The notes under the pieces: generated by a model
The model's database searches: none
Told to the model about the DNA's origin: nothing
The model's input: the letters and a program-made list of their open reading frames with translations, nothing else
Translations under genes and position numbers: made by a program
Shown: one piece after another, positions 1 through 8,925 of the stretch
Numbering within the stretch: position 1 is the stretch's first letter
Layout: every line of letters starts with the position of its first letter
Source of the DNA: Conidiobolus incongruus B7586
Lineage: Eukaryota; Entomophthoromycota; Entomophthoromycetes; Entomophthorales; Conidiobolaceae
DNA: 17,033 bases
Direction of reading: 5' to 3'
NCBI GenBank assembly: GCA_000697335.1
Contig: JNEM01006495.1
Span: 1 to 17,033, forward strand

Positions 1-135
1 CTTGGTATTGACTCCCTCTCCTCAATTCAATTGTCCAACAAGTTGAAGGATCTCGGAAAACAGATTTCCGTTTTCAATTTGATGAAATTGTCTACTATTC
101 AAGCTATTGCTGAAGAATTGGATAATTTAAGCACA
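1..135 (+). other. NRPS carrier (T/PCP) domain, C-terminal part
   Basis: The window opens inside the phosphopantetheine-binding motif, read as LGIDSLSSIQLS from base 1; the first Ser after Asp is the attachment residue in this family. The helix that follows, through VFNLMKLSTIQAIAEEL, matches the end of a carrier domain. The start of the domain is outside the window. This segment belongs to the pseudogene, although the motif itself is intact. Confidence 0.88.
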
Positions 136-224
136 AATCCCAATCAAGTCGATCAAAAGCTTACTGAAATGGTTGATCGTATTAAGAAATTTGAACAAGA
201 TATCAAACCCAAATTAGCTTCTCA

Positions 225-1580
225 ATTAGGATTCAAGAATGTCGACAATATCGAAGAAGCTTACCCCTGTACGCCTTTGCAAGAAGGTATGCTTGCTATG
301 TCTTTATCATCTCCCCTCTTCGTAAATGTCAACAGTTTAACTTATAAAATTTCCAAAAGCGTCGATTTGGAACAATTGAGAGTTGCTTTGCAGAAAGTTG
401 TTGACAATAATCCCATTTTGAGGACTGGATTCTTCAGCTTATCAGACCACAATTACCAAATGACCCAAGCTGTCATATCATCAGATGCTCACGAACTCCA
501 ATTTGATATTCAAAAAATTAATAACAGTGAGGAATTGAATCAAGTGATTAAGACTTTCGTATTTCAATTGTCTCCACTCTCCTCACTGCCAGCCTCTTTA
601 CCGCATTTCTTTGGTTTCTCTTAATGAGTCTGATTACTTCGTTTTCACCATTCACCACTCACTGCTCGATGGTTGGAGTTTGTCATTGATGCTCGAAGAT
701 CTGGTCAAAACCTATCTTGGCCAAGAACTCATCCAACCTCCCGAATTCAGAACTGTATCCGAGCATGTTCACGCTCAAGAATTGGACAAATCTTTGGAAT
801 ATTTCAAACAACAATTCGAAAATCATATTCCATCCATTTTCCCTAGCTTGTTGCCTGACGACGAATTTGAAGTGGAAATGACTGGTAATTCTATTTACCA
901 AAAATCAGGTTTGAAGATGTTTCAAATTCAACAAATTGGTAAGAAGGTTGGCGTCGCTCCCCAAACTTTGTTGCAGTCCGCTTGGGCTAGATTACTATCT
1001 GCTTACAGTAACGAAAAATGTCATCTTCAGTAATGTCGTTGTGGGTCATAGTATTTCAGTTGAGGGAGTCGAAAATATTCGAGGCCCCTGTTTGAATACT
1101 ATGCCTTTTAGTGCAAATCTCAACAATGCCACTACCAACTTTGATTTATTGCAATTGGTAAAAACTTCTAACAATGAGCAATTTCCTCGCCCACATACTC
1201 CTCTCCGGAAGATTTTCAAGACTATCGGCCACAATGGACCCACCCCTCTATTTGATTCCTTATTCGTTTTCCAAAACATTGACGAATCTCAGCCCTTGAA
1301 TGAAGGTCTTTGGGACTTGTACCACTACAAAAGTTTTATTTCTCACTCTATTGTAATGGAAATTGAAACTGATAAGTCCGACAATTTTCAAGCTCATTTA
1401 CAAGTCGTCGCCCAACAATTAGATTTGACATTGGGTAACATTCTTGTCAATTTATTCGCCACTATCGACAACACTTCCAAGGTTGGTCAATCTATCAGCG
1501 ACCAGTACTACAATTTATCCTCATCTATTGACGGTGAAAAGAGCTTTGAAAATGATGAAGTTTACTTTTCAACACCAGTT
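225..1580 (+). other. NRPS condensation (C) domain, first
   Basis: The entry motif EAYPCTPLQEGMLA lies near 256-297 (family core C1, S/T-x-x-Q-x-G-M). The catalytic core C3 is readable at 653-679 as HHSLLDGWS, with the second His and the Asp conserved. A C5-like segment follows near 1033-1110 (VVGHSISVEGVENIRGP). The chemistry of this family is peptide-bond formation between carrier-bound substrates. The core motifs survive, but the domain is spread over more than one reading frame, so it cannot be made as one piece. Confidence 0.88.
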
Positions 1581-1589
1581 TAGAAAAAT

Positions 1590-3170
1590 TCGCCAATAGT
1601 ATCCCGAAATACCTGCTATAAAATTTGTCGAAAACCTTGAGGATAGTAAAATTCCCAAATTTAAAGAACGGACTTACAAGCAATTCAATGCTAGAGCTAA
1701 CCAAATCGCGAACTACTCGATTCAGCGCGGCGTCCAAATTGAAAAATGCAATATCGCTTGTATCCCTAGATCCCCCATTTTCTACGCTCCTACTTTGAGT
1801 ATTTCCAAGGCTGGAGGTTGCTACTTCGGATTGGGTCCCGTATTCCTCAAAAATCGTAAGGTAATGTTAATTCACGAATCTGAAGCTGAATTTGTGTTGA
1901 CTTTGGAAGCTATCGCCAAGGAACTTCCAGCTATAGATGGTGTAGAATACATCACCTTAGATATCAATTGCTATAGCGATAAGCTTAATGGTCAATCAGA
2001 AGCAAATGCCAAGATTAAAGAATTGACTATGAAACACTTGGGCTATACTATCTTTACTTTCGCCACCACTAGAACTCCCAAGGATGTATTGTTACAACAT
2101 TCCAACTTCAAGTTCTTCATGCAGAACTTCAAAAAGTATATGTTCAAGCCCGTGGGCCACAAACAATTGTGCTTTTACAATTGTACTTTCGATACTCATG
2201 TTCTCGACTTGATTACCACCACCCATCTCGGAGATGCTATCTGCACTACCGAGCACTCCACTCTCTATACCAACCTAGAAAAGATTGCCAAATTTTTCAA
2301 TGTGGATTACCTCAACCTGCCCCCCGCCATATCTTTCGTAAATGTGGACAATTTACCCAACGTAGAAAATTTGTTCGTAACTGGTAAACAATGTAATAAG
2401 AGTTTGACAAAGGGATGGGGCAAACACAGAAGATTGATCAATAGTCACGAACTCTCAGAATGTACTTCGTTGAGTGTGACTCACAACGATTTGTGACCAC
2501 TTTGTAAGCCTAATAACATCGGCCAGACTTCTCTCGATTGTACCGTGTATATAATTGACGCCAAATCCAAGGATTCGAAATTGTTGCCTCGCGACTGTGT
2601 TGGTGAAATTGCTATTGCCGGTCCCTAGGTCAGTCACGGTTACTTGATTAAGCCCGAACTCACCGCTGAAAAACTCGTCGAATGCATTGATTTTAAGAGT
2701 GCTAAACAAAGGTTGTACCGTAGTGGCGATTTCGGACGTATTTTAGTAGATGGTAGTATCGAAAGTTTGGGACGCTGCGATGACCAAGCCAAGGTGAATG
2801 GTATACGTATCGAATTAAAGGGGATTAACGAAGCTTTGTCTAGAGCTTTTGGTACCATTTTTGTGCATACTTTGTTACTCAGCCACAGGAAATCTCCCAA
2901 GAAGCAATTGGTCATTTACCTCTTCCCAAGGCAACCTTCGGAAGAATGGATCAAAATTGGTCGTAAGCTGATCCAACCCAAAGGTGAATTTAGAGAATTA
3001 CTTGCACATATGCTCGCTAAAAGCCATAAGGATTTACCCGTCTATATAATTCTCCACTTGATATTGTTGATGACTAGCACTCCTTCCACTTCCAACTACA
3101 AAGTTGATTCCCGATTTTTAGCCAAGTTGTACCAAGATACTCCTTATGAAGGATTGGTCAAATTATCCAG
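1590..3170 (+). other. NRPS adenylation (A) domain, eroded
   Basis: An early A-domain segment (NARANQIANYSIQRGVQIEK) and A2-like SKAGGCYFGLGP near 1804-1839 are recognisable. The ATP-binding loop region around 2041-2090 reads YTIFTFATTRTPKDVLL and has lost the glycines expected of core A3. FDTHVLDL near 2190 corresponds to core A4. Cores A7 and A8 are well kept at 2716-2817 (YRSGDFGRILVDGS, then LGRCDDQAKVNGIRIEL). The FD-HVLD pattern recalls fungal siderophore-type A domains from memory, which is a weak hint only. With this loop, ATP-dependent activation is unlikely even apart from the broken frame. Confidence 0.85.
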
Positions 3171-3189
3171 TTTCCAACCCCAAGATGAC

Positions 3190-3405
3190 AGTGAAGTTGT
3201 CTGGACCAACTTACAATTAATTATTCACGACATTATCGCTCAATTCACTAAGACCACTCCTGACATCATTCGTCCAAACTCTTCCCTCTTTAGCTTGGGT
3301 GTCGACTCTATCAGCTCAGCCGCTTGGGATACCCCATCACAGTTGGAGAAATCTTGCAGAAAGGAACCATCCAAAAGATCTCAGTACTATTCGTTGATAG
3401 AGAAG
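3190..3405 (+). other. NRPS carrier (T/PCP) domain, second
   Basis: The segment LQLIIHDIIAQFTKTTPDII leads into LGVDSISS at 3295-3318, the phosphopantetheine site with its Ser after Asp. The downstream half (ITVGEILQKGTIQKISVLF) is present in a different frame, and the linker between the halves looks shortened. It sits between the A domain and the last C domain, as expected for a C-A-T-C terminal arrangement. Confidence 0.82.
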
Positions 3406-3529
3406 CCAATGAAGAATCAGAATTAGTTGATATTAAAAAATTAGTGATTAAAACGGTTGAAGAGGATTTCGTACTCGTTAAAATCTCCGAAATGTTAGGA
3501 CAAAATCCCGAAAATACCAAAAAAGTCGT

Positions 3530-4883
3530 GCCACCATCCATCTCGCAGATTTCTATGATTCAGAACAGTATCAACTTTGGCAAGGCCGAGTATAGTTTCG
3601 TATTCGGATTCTCTGCAGACAAGTTGTTGGATACCGACAGACTGGAGAGAGCTTAGTTCAGACTTCGGCAGTGTAATAGTATTTTGAAAACTGTTTTGTC
3701 CCTGTAGAGAATGAGGAATTGCTTTTCTTGACTGAGATATTCAAGAAACCGGAAATGAATTTCACTTTGGAACGTATCCAAAAGAATGCTAGTCCCTAAG
3801 GCGGTGTTGACTATATGAATCGTATCGATCGCCGTATGCTCAACCACAGGATCCCACCTTTGAACATGCACGTCCAGAACTTTAACGATCGCACCCTCTT
3901 TTTCATCTGCATTCATCATAGGTTATACGATGCAGTCAGTATCGACGTGGTGGTAAATGAATTGGAGCAATTATACTTAGCCGATAGTGATGACGTTCCC
4001 AAAACAGCTCCATTCAAAAACTTGATTCAAAACGAAAAGAGTATCGATCAAAGCAAAATTTTCGACTACTGAAAACGACTTTCAAGGATGCGGAAGTGGT
4101 TGAATTTACGCAGAACCTATGAAGCACGGAAAAATCCCCAACTTTGGCAGTTATCGTGCAGCCATTCCTCTTCCCAATTTGGGTTGATTTGCAACTGTTA
4201 GTGCCTCGCCCCACTCCATCCTGTTAGCTTCATTGCATAAAGTTCAGGCTAATGACATTGGCAAAGGTAACGGTTTAGTCAGTTTAGTCCGTATGGGCCG
4301 TAGCGCTCCCGTCGAAGGTGTGGATAAGACGATCAATGCCTATTTTAACGTCCTTCCCATCTTCTTACCCAACATTAGCGACAAGTCCCTATTTGAAGTG
4401 GCTCAACTGTACCAAAATCTCCAATACGAACAGATCAAGTATGGGAACACTTCGTTGGACCAAATTCACGAATGGATCGGCTTGCCATACAAACAAATAA
4501 CCGATTTCATCGTGAATTTGGCACGTCACCCCAAGGACTCCGTCCACTCGAGAGCTTCCGAACTCGAAGGCATGGACACTGTGGATCTCTTCGAACCCTT
4601 CGTTGAGGGCTATGCATGCTCCAAGTTCCGCTTCCATGAGACCAACTCGATGGACTTTATTTTGGAGCAGTGTTTCATATTCCAGCAGGTCGAAAATCAC
4701 TTGGACGGCCTACAATGCATCTTCTCTCAGATGATAAATTTCTACTTCGACATTGCAGTCCATCCCGACGACGTGTTTTTTAACTTCAAGTACAATATGG
4801 GCTTACTTCCAGAGGACCGTTTCAAGAAGTTAATTGACCTCTGGGTGGATGACATTTTGGAATTGTCCAAGCAACAGATTTAA
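3530..4883 (+). other. NRPS terminal condensation domain
   Basis: PPSISQISMIQNSINFG near 3528-3580 sits where core C1 is expected. The catalytic core is readable at 3914-3940 as HHRLYDAVS, and GRSAPVEGVDKTINAYFNVLP near 4300-4360 matches core C5. The open stretch at 4233-4883 runs to the terminal stop and looks like an intact C-domain back half. Fungal terminal C domains often release or cyclise the product, but the signature here is H-H-R-L-Y-D and no release chemistry can be assigned. It is fragmented in its first half. Confidence 0.82.
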
Positions 4884-5371
4884 CTTCTCTGTCTATATTT
4901 TCTCATTATTGACTAATTTTCTTTAATATTTCACTACTCTTTTCATTGTTGGTTTAAAATTAATTCTCAAAGTGATAATTTCAAATAATTCTTAACCAAA
5001 ATAAAAATTTTATATTTGGTTTGATTTAACAAGGATTCAATATATCTAAAAATGACAAGCTTTAACAATCCATTGAAATAATCCAATGAATCAATTTGTT
5101 TGATATTATATATTTTTACTGTCTCATTTTTTAGATTCTATTTATTATTATTTTGTTATAATTAATATAGAAATATGTTTAATTTTGTAATATTGAAAAT
5201 AAATTGATATTTAAAATATTTCATGATTTAATACAATATTATTTCACAAAATTATTGAATATACAAAATTAATGAAATAATAATAATTTAATTACATCAT
5301 TTCTTTTCAATAATAAATTTATTAAAAGTTATGAAACGACTAATATTTATTTCATGTAATGAATATTTGGA

Positions 5372-5402
5372 CAGGTTATGTCATAAAATCGATCATAACC
5401 TG
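5372..5402. repeat. Perfect inverted repeat (9-bp arms, 13-nt loop)
   Basis: The arms are CAGGTTATG at 5372-5380 and its exact reverse complement CATAACCTG at 5394-5402, around a 13-nt loop. It stands out because both arms contain CC/GG in otherwise AT-rich spacer. It could be a protein-binding dyad, part of an RNA hairpin, or a relic of a mobile-element end. No gene starts close by, so a regulatory role has no support. Confidence 0.4.
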
Positions 5403-5569
5403 AAAGACAATATACTTCAATTCAATTTTAATTTACATGGTAAATTTTTATTGAAAATGCCATAAATATATTTTTAATCAATTATATTTTGTGAAACTAG
5501 AATATTTTGAATAAACTATGATGAATGTTGTACTTTTTTAATTTTATTATCTAATTATTTAATAGCTAT

Positions 5570-6010
5570 ATATCTCCTGGTCAGAGGTGTGTAGAAATCA
5601 ATATTATCAATATGTTAAGGTATTCAAACATTTATGCTTGGTATCAACTTTTCAGGTTCTTTCGTTTCTTTAAATAAAGTGTGGTCACTTAATTAGAAAC
5701 CCGCCTGAACAACTTCATCTCGCAATCAATTACCTTATCAAGATATAACTCCGGGATATCCATCATACCACTTCAAGGTTTCATTTTTCTGAAGGCCTAA
5801 TACACTTCTTTACACTACCTATGGTCGACTAATGATCTATAAAAGCATCATTTTCGGGATACATTTTCATCATCTCCGGTCTTCTGTAAGATCCATTAAA
5901 CTAATAAAACACCTTGACACAAACTACCAAACAACCTATAAAGAGGCCGTTCCCTTTCCTATTATCAACGTTCTATTAGCAATCGGTAGAACCACAGAAG
6001 AATGAATCGA
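5570..6010. other. GC-richer island, unidentified, possible gene remnant
   Basis: This stretch is visibly richer in G and C than its flanks and reads like former coding sequence. The longest open run is on the + strand, about 5788-6004, containing LLYTTYGRLMIYKSIIFGIH and later EAVPFPIINVLLAIGRTTEE. Other + frames are also open for some distance, but each is stopped. I do not recognise any family in either orientation. It might be a decayed exon, an untranslated RNA, or simply a compositional patch. Confidence 0.25.
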
Positions 6011-6319
6011 GTTGTGATAGATTAAAAATAATTTGTTTCTAACCTCTTTTTAGCAATAAATTTTTGCATAAATTGTAACTGATTAAATGTTAAATAATAC
6101 AACATAAAATTTATATTCAAATTATGGTAAAAATTAGTATATATTTAATAACCCTATAATTATCATTCCCTACACATTTTAGAATACATATTGGAATATT
6201 TTATATTTTAACCTTACTTAATAAAATAAAATTTTTATTTTCTATGATATAAATCAATTTAAAAATAAACATAATAATCAGATAAATGGAAATTGTTAAA
6301 ATTTATTTTAATCTTTGCA

Positions 6320-6915
6320 AAAATTAATATAATAACTTTGTCTCATGCTGGGCAATGATGTGGAGGGTCGAAATGTTTAGTTCACTGATTCTGAAAACGG
6401 AAAGCACGCCAAAGACAAGCCGGACGAGCTGAGACTTATACAAGGTTAGCTGGGTAGAGAGCATAGTGCATAAGTTTGAGGAGTACGTCACCGTACGGGA
6501 GGTCAACGGTGATGATTTAGTCTGAATTCATTTCGAGCAAGTTCGGTATATAAAATTGATAAATTAACTCGAAATTCATTTTTGAAAATGATTTTATTAA
6601 AATTTTAGGGTTGAACCGCAGCTGAGGAATCGAGCCTTTGTCAGGCATTCAACTAACTTTTTCTAGCGCTGTTGGTAGTATGTTATCTTTTAATTACGTC
6701 TATGGACCCGCAGGCACTACAAAATCATGGGACTCATAATGTGAGTTCATTGGAGGGCATGGTTCCCAATCAATCTTGTCAGCAGGTTTGTGCGAGTAGT
6801 TTTTGACAATTTGGAATGGTCTGATGGGTTGCCAAGTCGGCGACTTTGATGAACTAGTTTGTCTCATTATAAGAAAAGGAGCTATTCCACTTTCAAATGT
6901 CTGACCACAAAACAT
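6320..6915 (-). pseudogene. Possible decayed or intron-split gene, unidentified
   Basis: On the minus strand an ATG at 6913-6915 opens 71 codons down to 6700 (start MFCGQTFESGIAPFL, later NYSHKPADKIDWEPCPPM). The same frame stays mostly open to about 6430, with a few stops between segments such as MPDKGSIPQLRFNPKIL and DLPYGDVLLKLMHYALYPAN. A neighbouring frame then continues with YKSQLVRLVFGVLSVFRISE to about 6324. The GC content is gene-like. No domain is recognisable, and the + strand also has coding-like text here (WVESIVHKFEEYVTVREVNG), so strand is uncertain. It could be a relic gene, or a live one with introns I failed to place. It would be divergent from the ARID gene. Confidence 0.28.
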
Positions 6916-6973
6916 ATTTTAATTTCAACTTTGAAAATTATTCCACCACTAATTTATTAAATTGATTATTCAA

Positions 6974-7003
6974 TCAATTAATCAATCTATCAATTAATCA
7001 ATC
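6974..7003. repeat. Short direct repeat upstream of the ARID gene
   Basis: The 14-mer TCAATTAATCAATC occurs at 6974-6987 and again, exactly, at 6990-7003 (period 16). Further ATCAAT-type units flank it. It lies about 170-200 bp before the ARID start codon, so an upstream regulatory role is possible. In sequence this AT-rich such repeats also arise by replication slippage. Confidence 0.45.
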
Positions 7004-7175
7004 CAATTCAAAATCTCAAACTAACCAATTAAAACCCTTCCCCCAAACCAATCTCCTGATCATCTAAATATTATCCCATATAATTTTAATTAATTGCAAA
7101 AAAATATAAATAAAATCTAATATTCCAGTCCCTGCCAAACTCAAAATATTATATTGATTATAATAATAACCTAAA

Positions 7176-8880
7176 ATGAGTACAGCAGATGACGCTATTT
7201 TAGATCAAATTCATTTTAGTTATGAATATGATCAATTTATTAAAATTCTAAAGAGTTTTCATTTGAAAAAATTGTAATTTATCTTTAGTTATAAAAGTAA
7301 AATAGTAGTGTACTAATGAATGTTTAGTAATAGGGAAGTTAACTTAACACCACAGTTGTCGGGTAATAAGTTAGACTTGTTAAAGTTTTATAAAAGGGTT
7401 ATAGCTATGGGAGGCTTCGATTATGTATTCCTATTATTAATATCATTTTATATATTGAACTAACATTTTAAATTAGATAAATGACCAAAAGCTATGGGCT
7501 CAATTAGCAGAACCTTTGAATTTACCCAAGACATGTACATCGAGGAGTTATATGTTAAAGCAGGCGTATATTAAGACGTTGAGGGATTTCGAAATGGAAT
7601 TCAAGGGAGCGATTCCAGATATAAAGGCTATAGATAATATTCAATCCGAAGTGAAATTTGGTGTACCTTTAACCAGTGCCAAATCCGCAGGGGGAGGCAC
7701 AACAATTCCAGATATTTCAGCTTCGAGAAATATTCAACCACATTCTATGACTGCTTCAAATGGTTTAAATGTCAAACAGTTTCACAATATTGCTGTAGGT
7801 GGGGGTGGTCAAACTCGTAATTTGGCTCCGATACCTCCTGGAGCGCACCCTGTCCAGCATAGTTCACTATTGATTAGAATTTACTACAGTTTGAAGAGCG
7901 AATTAAAGAATGAAATTGAATGGGGTTTAATTCAACTCCTCAAATTCAGTTTTTTCAGTCAGGTCAATATGTTGAATTTGGGTAATAATATCATTCATTT
8001 GATATTAGACCAACTCTTGAATTCTTTAGCTAAACTGTATTCTAAATCTATGAGTTCGTCAATGTCGTCCAATTCTAGTGATATGATGGACACTGACAAC
8101 CAATTTGAACTGAATTGGAGAAAGTTGACATCCGAGGAGGAAAGTGAACTGTTAATTATTTGGTTAATTTTGCGTAATCTAATTGAAAATGACAACGTTT
8201 TGGAGTATTTGAATTCTCAGCTCATTTTTAAAGACTGTTTATATTGTACACTTTATTACTGTTTTAATGCCAATTCTAACGATTCCAACCACATTCAAGA
8301 ACTCAAACTCAATTGCTTCGACTGTCTGTCGGAAGTATCATCTCTCTTGGAATTAGAAGATCCTTCCATAGTTCATTTACTCAACGATATCCTAACTACT
8401 AGTTCAGATCGCTACCAAGTGTTAAAGAGCCTTCAAACCCTGAACAATCTGTTCAAATCTGACAACAATCTCACATTCCTAGAGCAAATCAACATTCAAA
8501 CCGTCTTCCAATTTTGTTGGCTTTTTGAATCCGACAAAATGTTGGGATTAGCAGCTGTGGACCTTATTATGAATTACTTCAAATTCAATATTCAGCTTCT
8601 AGAGGATTCACAGCAGCCTTACTCCCTCCAAATGATTCAATTGGGGTATCGTCTCATGGATACTCACTTGATGATCTCTGTGGAGCAGGACAAATATCAA
8701 ATCGATACTGAACCTATCCTCGCAGGTTGGGACATTATTGAATTCTTTATGGATCAAAATCTCTTAACACCTTTGGCCACTTTCAAATCGCGACTCTTAG
8801 TAAAGAGTCTCATTCAATTGAGTATTATTCCTCAAGTAATCCAATCCAAATTTTTTAAATATGTTAATGATATTCAATAA
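7176..8880 (+). CDS. ARID-domain protein, likely Rsc9/ARID2-type remodeller subunit (3 exons)
   Basis: Exons are 7176-7273, 7334-7424 and 7477-8880, joining in frame to 530 residues. ARID domains bind DNA, and the Rsc9/ARID2 proteins that carry one near the N-terminus are nuclear subunits of RSC/PBAF-type SWI/SNF remodellers. The ARID spans about residues 15-106. Signature stretches are FIKILKSFH (exon 1), LDLLKFYKRVIAMGGFDY (exon 2) and, in exon 3, LWAQLAEPLNLPKTCTSRSY followed by YIKTLRDFE. A Gly-rich, low-complexity linker follows (about 107-185). The rest is Leu-rich and probably all-helical, as in the armadillo-like part of ARID2/Rsc9. I see no RFX-type winged helix or zinc finger, so it is shorter than many relatives. 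The ATG was chosen because it begins the exon that completes the ARID fold. Exon 3 alone does not begin with ATG; CCT-TTG-AAT there encodes P-L-N. ARID identity is firm, the subunit assignment less so. Confidence 0.9.
7274..7333 (+). other. Intron 1 of the ARID gene
   Basis: A 60-bp intron with donor GTAATT and acceptor AATAG. It contains a near-perfect branch site TACTAAT at 7311-7317, 17-22 bases before the acceptor. Removing it joins ...HLKK-L to EVNLTPQ and restores the ARID fold; without splicing the frame stops at once. Confidence 0.88.
7425..7476 (+). other. Intron 2 of the ARID gene
   Basis: A 52-bp phase-0 intron with donor GTATTC, branch site CTAAC near 7460 and acceptor ATTAG. Removal joins GGFDY to INDQKLWAQL, matching the conserved spacing between helices in ARID domains. 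Confidence 0.88.
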
Positions 8881-8881
8881 A
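8876..8881 (+). terminator. Possible polyadenylation signal overlapping the ARID stop codon
   Basis: AATAAA at 8876-8881 overlaps the TAA stop (8878-8880). The whole tail to the convergent gene's stop is only 45 bp, so a signal inside or just after the stop is plausible. AATAAA is common by chance in this composition, so this is a weak call. Confidence 0.35.
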
Positions 8882-8925
8882 TTGACTAATCAATATCCCA
8901 TAAAATATATTAATAAATTCTAATT

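Larger units (their letters stand above)
1..4883 (+). pseudogene. Nonribosomal peptide synthetase, decayed C-terminal part (T-C-A-T-C)
   Basis: A multidomain NRPS would activate an amino acid as its adenylate, load it on phosphopantetheine carriers and join peptide bonds in the cytosol. Domain signatures are readable in order: carrier (T), condensation (C), adenylation (A), second carrier and a last condensation domain, ending at a TAA at 4881-4883. There is no thioesterase or reductase. Ending on a condensation domain is usual for fungal NRPSs, including ferrichrome-type siderophore synthetases, so a siderophore role is possible but inferred. The reading frame is broken about ten times and the adenylation core is worn. 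None of the breaks looks like the short GT...TAG introns of the neighbouring ARID gene, so I call it a pseudogene. GC content is still gene-like, unlike the spacers, which suggests fairly recent decay. The upstream part lies outside the window. NRPS identity is very secure; the product is unknown. Confidence 0.93.
4884..6319. other. AT-rich spacer downstream of the NRPS remnant
   Basis: From 4884 to about 5570 and again from about 6005 to 6319 the sequence is very AT-rich, with stop codons in all frames and no gene I can support. It holds one perfect hairpin at 5372-5402 and one GC-richer island near 5570-6010, listed separately. I see no tRNA, rRNA or clear promoter. Confidence 0.6.

Noticed and set aside
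683-901. Minus-strand open frames within the NRPS region (also 1046-1279, 1525-1737, 2455-2709 and others)
   Set aside because: They lie opposite recognisable NRPS domain sequence and show no family resemblance, so they are shadows.
2169-2387. Plus-strand open frame of 72 codons inside the A domain
   Set aside because: It overlaps the recognisable A-domain frame, has low-complexity composition and no family resemblance.
1-4883. Reading the NRPS region as a live gene with many introns or programmed frameshifts
   Set aside because: The interruptions lack donor, branch and acceptor signals like those of the ARID gene, and the A-domain core is itself eroded. Decay explains all of this more simply.
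6626-6636. tRNA-like B box (GGCTCGATTCC) on the minus strand
   Set aside because: It resembles the T-loop consensus, but the T stem pairs poorly and no acceptor stem, anticodon arm or A box is found at the right distance.
7516-8880. Start of the ARID protein at the TTG at 7516
   Set aside because: The codon sits inside the conserved ARID helix and encodes Leu. Upstream exons with good splice signals complete the domain and provide an ATG.
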